Source: DASYXW01 sp035934405
GTDB taxonomy: Bacteria > Acidobacteriota > Terriglobia > UBA7540
Direction: 5' to 3'
DNA length: 32,255 nucleotides
Assembly: GCA_035934405.1 (NCBI GenBank)
Contig: DASYXW010000026.1
Location: 1 to 32,255, forward strand
Part shown: positions 27,013-32,255 of the stretch, one piece after another
How the letters are laid out: each line of letters begins with the position of its first letter
How positions within the stretch are numbered: position 1 is the stretch's first letter
Position numbers and translations under genes: made by a program
Notes under the pieces: generated by a model
What the model was told of the DNA's origin: nothing
The model's input: the letters and a program-made list of their open reading frames with translations, nothing else
Database searches by the model: none

Positions 27013-28086
27013 CTATCGCAAGTAATTAACGTCAAAGTTCGAGCCGTGGATGGTCACGTGGCAGCGGGTACACTCGCCGCTGGTCTGGAAACCCAGGCGG
27101 CCGTGAGGGACCCCGGCCTGAGTGTGAAATCCGGTGTGGCATTGCAAGCAAAGCTGCCGACCCTCGCGCCGCACCAGCAGCATGCGGTTGGTGCTGCCGT
27201 GCGGAGTGTGGCAGATGACGCAGCCCTGCACCTTCACGGCAGGATGCTCGTAGACAAAAGGTCCGCGCTTTTCCACGTGGCAGTTCACGCAGGTCTCCCA
27301 GTTGGGCTTGTTGAGGCTGGCGAAGTTGAGCGTGCCATGCGGACTATGGCAATCCGTGCACTTCATCAGCCCTTCGGGAACACGGTGATGCACCGGCAAG
27401 GCAAACTGGGCCTCGATGGTGCGATGGCAGGTGAAACAAAGCTCCGGCTCAGACTGTTTGAGCAGGCTGTTGTGCAGCCAGCGAACTTCGTCGGCTAGTT
27501 TCGGAATCTGGAACATGTAGGCTTGCGGGTAAGTGAGGTCACCCTTGCTCTGATCCTTGATCTCATCCACCAGGTGCGTTGCGTGGCACTGGTTGCAGGA
27601 GAGTCCGTGGGCGGCGTGCTCGGACTCAGCGAACAGATCCTGCTGCTGGCTCGTGATGTGGCACGTGAGGCAGCGGGCCGCATTCTCTTGCGGGTTGGCG
27701 CGAAAGGCGAAGATGGGAAACTGCTTCAGCGCCGCGGCGATTTTCGCGTCATCGCCGTCCGCGGCCTCCACCGCGTCAGAATGCGCTTTGCCCGGCCCGT
27801 GACACACTTCGCAACCCGTGATGTAGCCTTTGCCAGGCACGGCGATGCGAGCGTGCACGGTTTTACTGAATTCAACGAACTCCGGTTTGTGGCAGGAGCG
27901 GCAGCGCTCCGGACCGGTGTAATCGCCGGGCGGGCTGGCAGCGAGGTATTTCCAGGCAACCGAAGGCCCCTTTTCGGTCTCCGTCTGTTTCTGTCCAAAG
28001 GCCGCTGCAGCCGTCAGACTGAGGAGGATGCTTCCTGCAAGCAGTGTCTGTGACCACCACATGGGCTTTCTCTTCAAGCTCGTCAT
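27013..28086 (-). CDS. Decaheme c-type cytochrome, MtrA/PioA/DmsE type
   Basis: The 357-residue product (ATG 28086, GGAGG upstream; the frame could reach a TTG at 28104) has a signal peptide (~10-32). Exactly ten CXXCH haem sites begin at about residues 62, 92, 139, 164, 217, 243, 266, 289, 313 and 339, together with extra histidines for bis-His ligation. Length, haem number and spacing match the MtrA/PioA/DmsE periplasmic family, which is inserted in an MtrB-type barrel to move electrons across the outer membrane. It is the first gene of the operon, with a Crp/Fnr-like site 60 bases upstream. Whether electrons leave (metal or extracellular acceptor) or enter (Fe(II) oxidation) the cell cannot be told from this sequence. 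Confidence 0.92.
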   Translation of the reverse strand: MTSLKRKPMWWSQTLLAGSILLSLTAAAAFGQKQTETEKGPSVAWKYLAASPPGDYTGPERCRSCHKPEFVEFSKTVHARIAVPGKGYITGCEVCHGPGKAHSDAVEAADGDDAKIAAALKQFPIFAFRANPQENAARCLTCHITSQQQDLFAESEHAAHGLSCNQCHATHLVDEIKDQSKGDLTYPQAYMFQIPKLADEVRWLHNSLLKQSEPELCFTCHRTIEAQFALPVHHRVPEGLMKCTDCHSPHGTLNFASLNKPNWETCVNCHVEKRGPFVYEHPAVKVQGCVICHTPHGSTNRMLLVRREGRQLCLQCHTGFHTQAGVPHGRLGFQTSGECTRCHVTIHGSNFDVNYLR

Positions 28087-28145
28087 GGCCCGGTCCTCCT
28101 GCAAATTTTCGTATACATTATCTCGTCAAGGCCAGGGTTACGTCT

Positions 28146-28159
28146 GTGACGACGGTCAC
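28146..28159. promoter_or_regulatory. Crp/Fnr-like palindrome upstream of the decaheme cytochrome operon
   Basis: GTGACGACGGTCAC, in the context TGTGA-N6-TCACT, fits the Crp/Fnr-family consensus. It lies 60 bases before the decaheme start. A site centred at 28152.5 would be at about -41.5 for transcription starting near 28111, where an AT-rich -10-like sequence TAATGT (28120-28115 on the minus strand) is found. Confidence 0.65.
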
Positions 28160-28362
28160 TCGTCATCGTGTCCGCGATCATGGCGGTCAAATCCTAGTTT
28201 TGAATAGGCTGCTAAACGTAAGGCAGGCGTCGGCTGGGAGGATGGACGGTTCGGCAAGGCCTCGGAACCTCCGAGCCGTCAACCTCAGCCGGCGCTGATC
28301 ATACTGCTGCGGAGGGGAGCCGTCAAGGCCGAATCGAGGGTAGGCATGGTGGAGTTGGGTCA

Positions 28363-28385
28363 CACTCATGAGTGACGGCGGTCAC
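28363..28385. promoter_or_regulatory. Overlapping palindromes upstream of the Cys-rich regulator, including a Crp/Fnr-like site
   Basis: GTGACGGCGGTCAC (28372-28385) is the third copy of the Crp/Fnr-like palindrome. It overlaps the palindrome CACTCATGAGTG (28363-28374) by three bases, so two proteins could compete here. The Crp/Fnr-like site is centred about 41 bases upstream of position 28420, with a CTTATC -10-like stretch at 28408-28413, which would suit activation of the rightward gene. Confidence 0.55.
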
Positions 28386-28486
28386 GGATTTCGTCGGCGG
28401 GAAAACTCTTATCGTTTGCCTTGCCAAAGCGCGGTGGGCAGCCTAAGTTCGCTGCCGAGAATCGGTCCTTCGATGGGAGGAGTTCG

Positions 28487-29233
28487 GTGCTAAAGGAAGA
28501 GCGCAGGATCCTTGAAGCGCTTAAGATCGAGCTCGAGTTCATCGATGGAGTTGAGCGTCAAGCTCCCGTCCAGACAGTACTCGGAAAACAGGGATCGCCA
28601 TTTCGTGATTCCCCGATTTGTCCCAATTGGGGTTCTCCCAACCGGCCGTATCCGTGCGATCAATGTCCGTTGATAGGCTTTGTGCCGGCTCGTCACCGTT
28701 CCGACAGCGTCCCGTGCCATCATATCCCTCTCAACGGGCGGGGAGAAACGATCGAGGCAATCGAAGCCCGCAACCAGCCGGAGAAACTGGACGGCGCCGT
28801 GAAGTACTGGCTGCAGTCTGCTATCGGCTGGTTAGAGCGAGACCGGAGGTCCAACAAGGGACTCACTGCTCTGCTTGTTTATGATCGCAGCGAACCCTTG
28901 GATGTGCTGGGACCCATACTCGAAAACCTCGGGCTTTCCGTTATTCGCGCGAGGACGTGCCGGGAGGCCCGGCAGGTTCTTGAAAGCGTGACTCTACCTT
29001 CGCTCCTGTTCACGGAACCAAGTCTTCCCGACGGAACCTGGGCAGACATCTTCGACCGCACCGGGGTTGGACGCGCGGCCATCGCCGTCATCGTGGTCTC
29101 ACAACAGGTTGATCTGAAGTTATGTATGGAGGTCATCGACCGAGGGGCCTACGACTGTCTCGTGCCGCCCGTTGCCGTCTTTGACCTCGCCCACATCGTG
29201 CGGTGCGCCGCGAGACGCCCGGCTTCAACGTGA
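28487..29233 (+). CDS. Regulator with a four-cysteine N-terminal domain and a degenerate receiver domain
   Basis: I begin this 248-residue protein at GTG 28487, directly behind GGGAGGAG; the frame reaches a TTG at 28421. Residues ~1-120 contain a Cys/His-rich core with C45, C57, C60 and C77 (PNRPYPCDQCPL and SVPCHHIPLNGRGET), which could bind zinc or an Fe-S cluster. Residues ~126-240 have a response-regulator receiver fold (LTALLVYDRSEPLDVLG, LPSLLFTEPSLPDG, AVIVVSQQ, GAYDCLVPP), but the phosphorylation Asp is Glu (E177), and the conserved Lys before Pro is replaced (P227-P228). It is therefore a pseudo-receiver that cannot be phosphorylated in the normal way. No DNA-binding domain is visible. 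It is divergent from the cytochrome operon and shares its binding-site type, so it probably works in the same redox pathway. Confidence 0.75.
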   Translation: MLKEERRILEALKIELEFIDGVERQAPVQTVLGKQGSPFRDSPICPNWGSPNRPYPCDQCPLIGFVPARHRSDSVPCHHIPLNGRGETIEAIEARNQPEKLDGAVKYWLQSAIGWLERDRRSNKGLTALLVYDRSEPLDVLGPILENLGLSVIRARTCREARQVLESVTLPSLLFTEPSLPDGTWADIFDRTGVGRAAIAVIVVSQQVDLKLCMEVIDRGAYDCLVPPVAVFDLAHIVRCAARRPAST

Positions 29234-29295
29234 CGGGGATCACAGGGCGGTGTGAGGTGGGTTGACCTGCCTCCCCTTTTCTATACCAATCATAA

Positions 29296-30243
29296 TGTGA
29301 GTTCCAGGGGTTGGTCTGGCTTTTGTTCTTCTCCGCGGTGCAGTTCGCAGGGAGCCGTAGGCGACCGGAGAGTTGCACCGCGCGCCGTGAACTCCTGGGG
29401 GGTCCGGTTCCCCAGCGAAGTATGCGGCCGCACCTCGTTGTAGTCCCTCCTCCAGGCTTCGATGGTCTGGCGGGCTTCCGCCAGAGTCCCCAACCAGTGC
29501 TCGTTCAAGCACTCATCCCGCATCTTGCTGTTAAAGCTCTCGACCAAAGCATTCTGCACCGGCTTCCCCGGCTCGATGAAATGCCGCTTCACCCTTCGGG
29601 CGTAGGGCACACACCTCCAGCGCCTGGCCTGCGAACTCCGGCCCGTTGTCCGTCACCAGTACTTCCAGCAACCCCCCTGAGCTCGCCCAATCGCTCCAGC
29701 ACTCGAACCACCCCGTTCCCGGAATTGACGTGTCCACTTCCGCCGCCACACACTCCCGGCTGTAATCCCGCCGCGGCGGGTTCAAGCTCCGGAACTTCCG
29801 TCCATCCCTCAATCCATCCGCAACAAAGTCCATCGACCAACGCTGATTCGTGCCGGTCGGAATCGTCAAGGGCTGCCGTTCCACCGCCCCGATCCGCTAG
29901 GCCGCAGGCCCACCGCTCATTGAACCCCGGGTGCGCTGCCTTCATCTCGCCGACGGCTCCGCGCCACTCCGCCGGCATGGCTACTTTTTGCCAGTACCGT
30001 CCGCAGCGCCTGGAGGTCCAGCGCCTGCTCCGTCACCCTCTGCTTCAGCCGCCGGTTCTCGTCTTCCAACTGCCGTAGCCGCCGCGCTTCGCTCACCTCC
30101 AGTCCTCCGTCCTTCGCCTTTTACCGGTAATAGGTCTGATCGCAAATCCCATGCTTCTCGCACACCTCCCCGACTGCTAATCCTGCCTCCCCTTCCTTCA
30201 AAACCCCGATGAGATGTTCTTCACTGAAACGACTTGCTCTCAT
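29296..30243 (-). pseudogene. IS3-family transposase pseudogene (orfA and orfB remnants)
   Basis: The orfA part starts at ATG 30243 behind GGAGG and reads FSEEHLIGVLKEGEAG, then QTYYR, where a TAA at 30121-30123 replaces the expected Trp. The same frame goes on with KAKDGGLEVSEARRLRQLED and a leucine-zipper-like stretch, so the stop is a point lesion. OrfB remnants follow in different frames: EWRGAVGEMKAAHPGF at about 29930-29970, then a missing stretch of roughly 100 codons, the DDE core RWSMDFVADGLRDGRKF and VLVTDNGPEF, and finally FIEPGKPVQNALVESFNSK to HTSLGNRTPQEF (about 29340-29580). At least two frameshifts separate them. Confidence 0.85.
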
Positions 30244-30284
30244 GCTCTCGTCCTCCTTGGCTTTTATACCCCGGAGAACTCACA
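29296..30284 (-). mobile_element. Decayed IS3-type insertion sequence
   Basis: The element is bounded by inverted ends: AATGTGAGTTCCAGGGGT near 29294-29311 and, in reverse orientation, AATGTGAGTTCTCCGGGGT ending at 30286. About 990 bases remain, less than the ~1.25 kb usual for the family. Inside are remnants of orfA and of the DDE integrase, broken by stop codons, frameshifts and an internal deletion. No target-site duplication is evident at the ends. The element is inactive. Confidence 0.8.
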
Positions 30285-30326
30285 TTTCAACTGGTTCAGT
30301 TTTCGGGGGGCCGCTCACTGGCGACC

Positions 30327-30410
30327 CACCGTTCAAGCTGGCGATAATCGGTATCTCAACCGCTCGCTTGGCTCGGAACAGGTGTTCGAGATAATCCTCG
30401 GAGCCTGCGG
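30327..30410 (-). pseudogene. Fragment of a second dihydroorotate-dehydrogenase-like gene
   Basis: On the minus strand this segment encodes SEDYLEHLFRAKRAVEIP and IIASLNG, matching the intact gene at 19599-19671 with about four base differences over 70 bases. Similarity stops on both sides. One border faces the IS3 remnant (about 45 bases away). It is a relic of a paralogue, or of a duplication, cut by mobile-element activity. Confidence 0.75.
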
Positions 30411-30544
30411 TACGGACAGGCGGGCATGAGGACTCTCCATTTTCAGCAGAGGCAGGATAGGTTGTCCTCGGACGCCCACTTACTACTACACAGACAATTC
30501 AATAGCAACCAATTTTTCCGAGCAGCGGCCACACTCTGATGCCG

Positions 30545-30637
30545 AGCGGGTAGCCACGGTCAGTGTCTTTCTGACCGTGGGTTCTTTCGATCGGTAAAAG
30601 CCCACGGTTGGACAAGCGCCAACCGTGGCTACCCGCT
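30545..30637. repeat. Nested palindromic repeat with two internal hairpins
   Basis: The outer arms AGCGGGTAGCCACGGT (30545-30560) and their exact reverse complement (30622-30637) enclose two perfect hairpins: CCACGGTCAG/CTGACCGTGG (30554-30580) and CCACGGTTGG/CCAACCGTGG (30602-30628), each with a 7-base loop. The two hairpins are near copies. The DNA from 30285 to 30767 otherwise holds no gene except the dehydrogenase fragment. Confidence 0.8.
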
Positions 30638-30729
30638 GGCGCGCGCTCTGAATCGCAGCGGAAGCGACGAATCGACCATCAAGAGTGGAGACCCAACAGA
30701 ATCTCGTGTTGGCAGCGGCGACTTTCTTG

Positions 30730-30750
30730 TGTATATTTAGTGTAGATACA
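30730..30750. promoter_or_regulatory. Candidate operator/promoter of mazEF
   Basis: The inverted pair TGTAT (30730-30734) and ATACA (30746-30750), 11 bases apart, lies in an AT-rich promoter-like stretch directly upstream of mazE (ATG 30768). MazE-type antitoxins usually bind such palindromes to repress their own operon. The assignment is inferred from position. Confidence 0.4.
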
Positions 30751-30767
30751 TTGGGGAAGAGAGAGAG

Positions 30768-31013
30768 ATGGCCACCACGCAGCTCGCAAAATGGGGAAAC
30801 AGTCTGGCTTTGCGCATCCCGAAAGCGGTAGCGCAGGACGCTCAATTGCGGGAGGGAGAACCCGTCACCGTAACCCTCGCGCGCCAGGGCGGTCTGGTGA
30901 TTAAGAGCGCTCGGCGCAAGTACCGCCTTCACCAACTCGTTTCACGCATCACCGCCAAGAACCGGCATGGAGAGACGGGCTGGGGCAAGCCGGAAGGTAA
31001 GGAAACCTGGTGA
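30768..31013 (+). CDS. mazE: MazE-type antitoxin (AbrB/SpoVT fold)
   Basis: The 81-residue protein shows the MazE/AbrB swapped-hairpin DNA-binding domain at its N-terminus (MATTQLAKWGNSLALRIPKA, then GEPVTVTLARQGGLVIK). A basic and then Gly/Trp-containing C-terminal tail (LHQLVSRITAKNRHGETGWGKP) should wrap around the toxin to block it. A GA-rich ribosome site precedes the ATG. Its stop TGA overlaps the GTG start of the toxin by 4 bases (GTGA), so translation is coupled. Confidence 0.92.
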   Translation: MATTQLAKWGNSLALRIPKAVAQDAQLREGEPVTVTLARQGGLVIKSARRKYRLHQLVSRITAKNRHGETGWGKPEGKETW

Positions 31014-31366
31014 AACGTGAATGGGCACCTGATGCGGGTGATTTGGTGTGGCTCACGTTTGACCCGCAGGCCGGGCGCGAACAGGCCGGGCGCGAACAGG
31101 CCGGGCGCAGACCAGCCTTGGTCCTCTCCCGCGAACCCTACAACCGGAAGAGTGGCCTCGCATTGGTATGCCCCATCACAAGCCATGTGAAAGGCTATCC
31201 CTTTGAGGTCAAATTGCCCCCAGGTCTGGCCGTGAGCGGCGTGATCCTTGCAGACCACCTCAAGAGCGCGGACTGGCGAGGGCGGCGCGCCGAGCGCGCC
31301 GGCCACGTCGCGGTACTGGTGTTGCAAGAAGTTCTCGATCGCCTGGCGCCGCTGTTGGGCTATTGA
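31010..31366 (+). CDS. mazF: MazF-type endoribonuclease toxin
   Basis: MazF cuts mRNA at short specific sequences and halts growth when the antitoxin is lost. The 118-residue product has the family core: DAGDLVWLTFDPQAG, then GRRPALVLSREPYNRKSGLALVCPITSHVKGYPFEV, with the catalytic Arg in GRRPALVLS and the Thr/Ser in CPITS, followed by LADHLKSADWRGRRAE. Between the first strand and the catalytic Arg the loop is lengthened by a 15-base tandem repeat that reads GREQA twice (GREQAGREQAGR). Normal MazF proteins have one such unit. The frame is preserved, so the toxin is probably functional. It starts at GTG 31010, overlapping mazE. Confidence 0.92.
   Translation: MKREWAPDAGDLVWLTFDPQAGREQAGREQAGRRPALVLSREPYNRKSGLALVCPITSHVKGYPFEVKLPPGLAVSGVILADHLKSADWRGRRAERAGHVAVLVLQEVLDRLAPLLGY
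31067..31111 (+). repeat. 15-base tandem repeat inside mazF
   Basis: The unit CAGGCCGGGCGCGAA occurs twice exactly (31067-31081, 31082-31096) and a third time with a changed end (31097-31111). Each unit adds five residues, so the reading frame stays open whatever the copy number. Confidence 0.85.
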
Positions 31367-31377
31367 AGAAGCATGTA

Positions 31378-31426
31378 GCCCACGATGAAGTTCAAGCAAG
31401 GGCAGTCGCCCTTACGGGGCTACGCG
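31378..31426. repeat. Small GTAGCCC-bounded palindromic element
   Basis: GTAGCCC near 31377-31383 pairs with GGGCTAC near 31419-31425, and the centre contains the hairpin AAGGGC-AGTC-GCCCTT. It lies between mazF and the asparaginase-like gene. The GTAGC outer ends resemble those of the elements at 18625-18713 and 30545-30637. Confidence 0.5.
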
Positions 31427-31466
31427 TTGTGTGGCCAAATCGGCCTGGCCCAGGACACCAGCTCAG

Positions 31467-32027
31467 ATGCAAACCATTTATGTGATCTCGACCGGCGGCA
31501 CCATCGAGAAGGTGTATTCCGAACAGACAGGGTCAGTACAGAATCTGAATGACAAGATTGACCGCTATTTCCGCCTGCTGCGGCTGCCCGACACCCGCAT
31601 CAAGCCTGTCCGCGTGATGAACATTGACAGCCTGGAAATGACCGCCGCCGACCGCGAACGCCTGCTCAAAATCGTGCGGCAGAAGCTGAAGCGTCCCGCG
31701 CCTGTGGTCATCACGCACGGCACCGACACGATGGTTGAGACCGGGCTACTGCTGAAGAAGAATTTGGCGCGACTGCGAGTCCCAGTGATTCTGACCGGCG
31801 CCATGACACCGCTGGGGTTTGAGGGTTCGGATGGCTTGCAGAATCTCACTGAGAGTCTCTTTGCGGCGCGCGTCCTCAAGCCCGGCGTGTATCTCGTCAT
31901 GCACAATCAGATGTTTCCCATCGACCGCGTGCGCAAAGACCGGGCGCGGGCGCGGTTTGTGTGGAAGAAAACCAGGAGTCAGAAGTCAGGAGTCAGGAGT
32001 CAGGAGCGACAAGCCAGAATGAGGTAG
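31467..32027 (+). CDS. Short asparaginase-like protein (N-terminal domain only)
   Basis: From ATG 31467 the product has 186 residues. It carries the N-terminal asparaginase domain: the first Thr motif STGGTIEK near the start, the second motif VVITHGTDTMVET, and LTGAMTPLGFEGSDGLQNLTE. Full-length L-asparaginases have about 330 residues; the C-terminal domain is absent here. A known group of short, one-domain asparaginase-like proteins ends, like this one, soon after FVWK. The last ~17 residues (RSQKSGVRSQERQARMR) come from a 7-base tandem repeat and are probably not ancestral. The catalytic residues are present; activity or an alternative amidase or NAD-related role is unproven. A GTG at 31431 gives a longer frame without a ribosome site. 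Confidence 0.75.
   Translation: MQTIYVISTGGTIEKVYSEQTGSVQNLNDKIDRYFRLLRLPDTRIKPVRVMNIDSLEMTAADRERLLKIVRQKLKRPAPVVITHGTDTMVETGLLLKKNLARLRVPVILTGAMTPLGFEGSDGLQNLTESLFAARVLKPGVYLVMHNQMFPIDRVRKDRARARFVWKKTRSQKSGVRSQERQARMR
31973..32007 (+). repeat. Tandem 7-base repeat (CAGGAGT) at the end of the asparaginase-like gene
   Basis: Five units, CAGGAGT, CAGAAGT, CAGGAGT, CAGGAGT and CAGGAGC, lie head to tail. The 7-base unit is not a multiple of three, so a change in copy number would alter the C-terminus of the gene. Similar repeats are common in non-coding DNA of environmental bacteria. Confidence 0.85.
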
Positions 32028-32203
32028 CGCAGAGTCTCGCGCCTTTCGACACTCTGCGGATTCCAAGGCGGTAGAATGCCTCACAGCATCCGTTCAACTG
32101 TCTCGTATATTGGGTAGAAGCCATTTCAAAACCGGGTGTAATGCGTTAAATTCGGCTAGTTGTCTTTCCCTTGGAGGAGGGAAGAGCGCCAGGAGGAGGG
32201 CGG

Positions 32204-32255
32204 ATGGCGCGATACGGTCGGTTATTGACCGATGCCCAGTGGGAAAAGATCCGGC
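32204..32255 (+). CDS. IS5-like transposase, N-terminal start (partial)
   Basis: An ATG at 32204, behind AGGAGGAGG, opens a frame that leaves the window after 17 codons: MARYGRLLTDAQWEKIR. The phrase LTDAQWEKI is the standard beginning of IS5-family (IS427-like, DUF4096) transposases. A candidate left end of the element is the GGG at 32112-32114, followed by TAGAAGCCATTTCAAAACC, but without the right end this cannot be confirmed. Confidence 0.7.
   Translation, partial: MARYGRLLTDAQWEKIR

Larger units (their letters stand above)
28105..28486. other. Divergent regulatory region between the cytochrome operon and the Cys-rich regulator
   Basis: About 380 bases separate the two divergent start codons. 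The region holds the two Crp/Fnr-like palindromes (28146-28159 and 28372-28385) and a perfect 12-base palindrome CACTCATGAGTG (28363-28374) that overlaps the second. I see no gene in it. Confidence 0.6.

Noticed and set aside
29285..30284. Functional IS3 element with programmed frameshift
   Set aside because: Besides the orfA stop there are further frameshifts and an internal deletion of about 100 codons in orfB, so it cannot make an active transposase.
31973..32007. Tandem units considered as a CRISPR-like array
   Set aside because: Units of 7 bases without spacers are a simple tandem repeat, not a CRISPR.

Overview
The window looks like a chromosomal segment of a GC-rich, Gram-negative bacterium, most probably an acidobacterium. 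The main pointers are a 1254-residue Oar-type TonB-dependent transporter with an N-terminal carboxypeptidase-regulatory domain, sulfatase-like enzymes fused to TPR repeats, and intergenic DNA full of nested palindromes. The phylum is inferred from gene style; no rRNA is present and I see no tRNA or CRISPR array.

Layout. 1-3220: the end of a DUF4398-like gene, a zinc-finger/SpoIIE phosphatase, tyrS and purN. 3221-4683: a gene-poor stretch with a good promoter, then a fluoride module on the minus strand (fluoride riboswitch with a terminator, crcB, DUF190 gene). 4797-6804: a ribbon-helix-helix protein, an Mrr-type restriction endonuclease and an uncharacterised HExxH protein. 7044-18149: a secreted alkaline-phosphatase-superfamily protein, the Oar-like receptor behind a sigma-54-type promoter, a small secreted protein, and two tandem secreted sulfatase-fold/TPR proteins that have Thr where true sulfatases have Cys or Ser. 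18906-28086: an energy-metabolism block on the minus strand, in order of transcription: decaheme cytochrome (MtrA/PioA/DmsE type), MtrB/PioB-like porin, small cytochrome c, NapC/CymA-like tetraheme membrane cytochrome, small membrane protein, pyruvate:ferredoxin oxidoreductase and a dihydroorotate-dehydrogenase-like protein. 28487-29233: a divergent regulator with a four-cysteine N-terminal domain and a degenerate receiver domain. 29290-32255: an accessory zone with a decayed IS3-type element, a fragment of a second dihydroorotate-dehydrogenase-like gene, a nested palindromic repeat, a MazEF module, a short one-domain asparaginase-like protein and the start of an IS5-like transposase.

The most interesting system is the electron-transfer block. 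The decaheme cytochrome and porin would form a wire across the outer membrane, and the tetraheme and monoheme cytochromes would link it to the quinone pool. Three nearly identical Crp/Fnr-like palindromes, GTGACGNCGGTCAC, lie upstream of the cytochrome operon, upstream of the oxidoreductase and upstream of the divergent Cys-rich regulator. I infer one redox- or respiration-responsive regulon that includes its own candidate sensor. No outer-surface cytochrome (MtrC/OmcA type) and no terminal reductase is in the window, so the direction of electron flow and the substrate are open.
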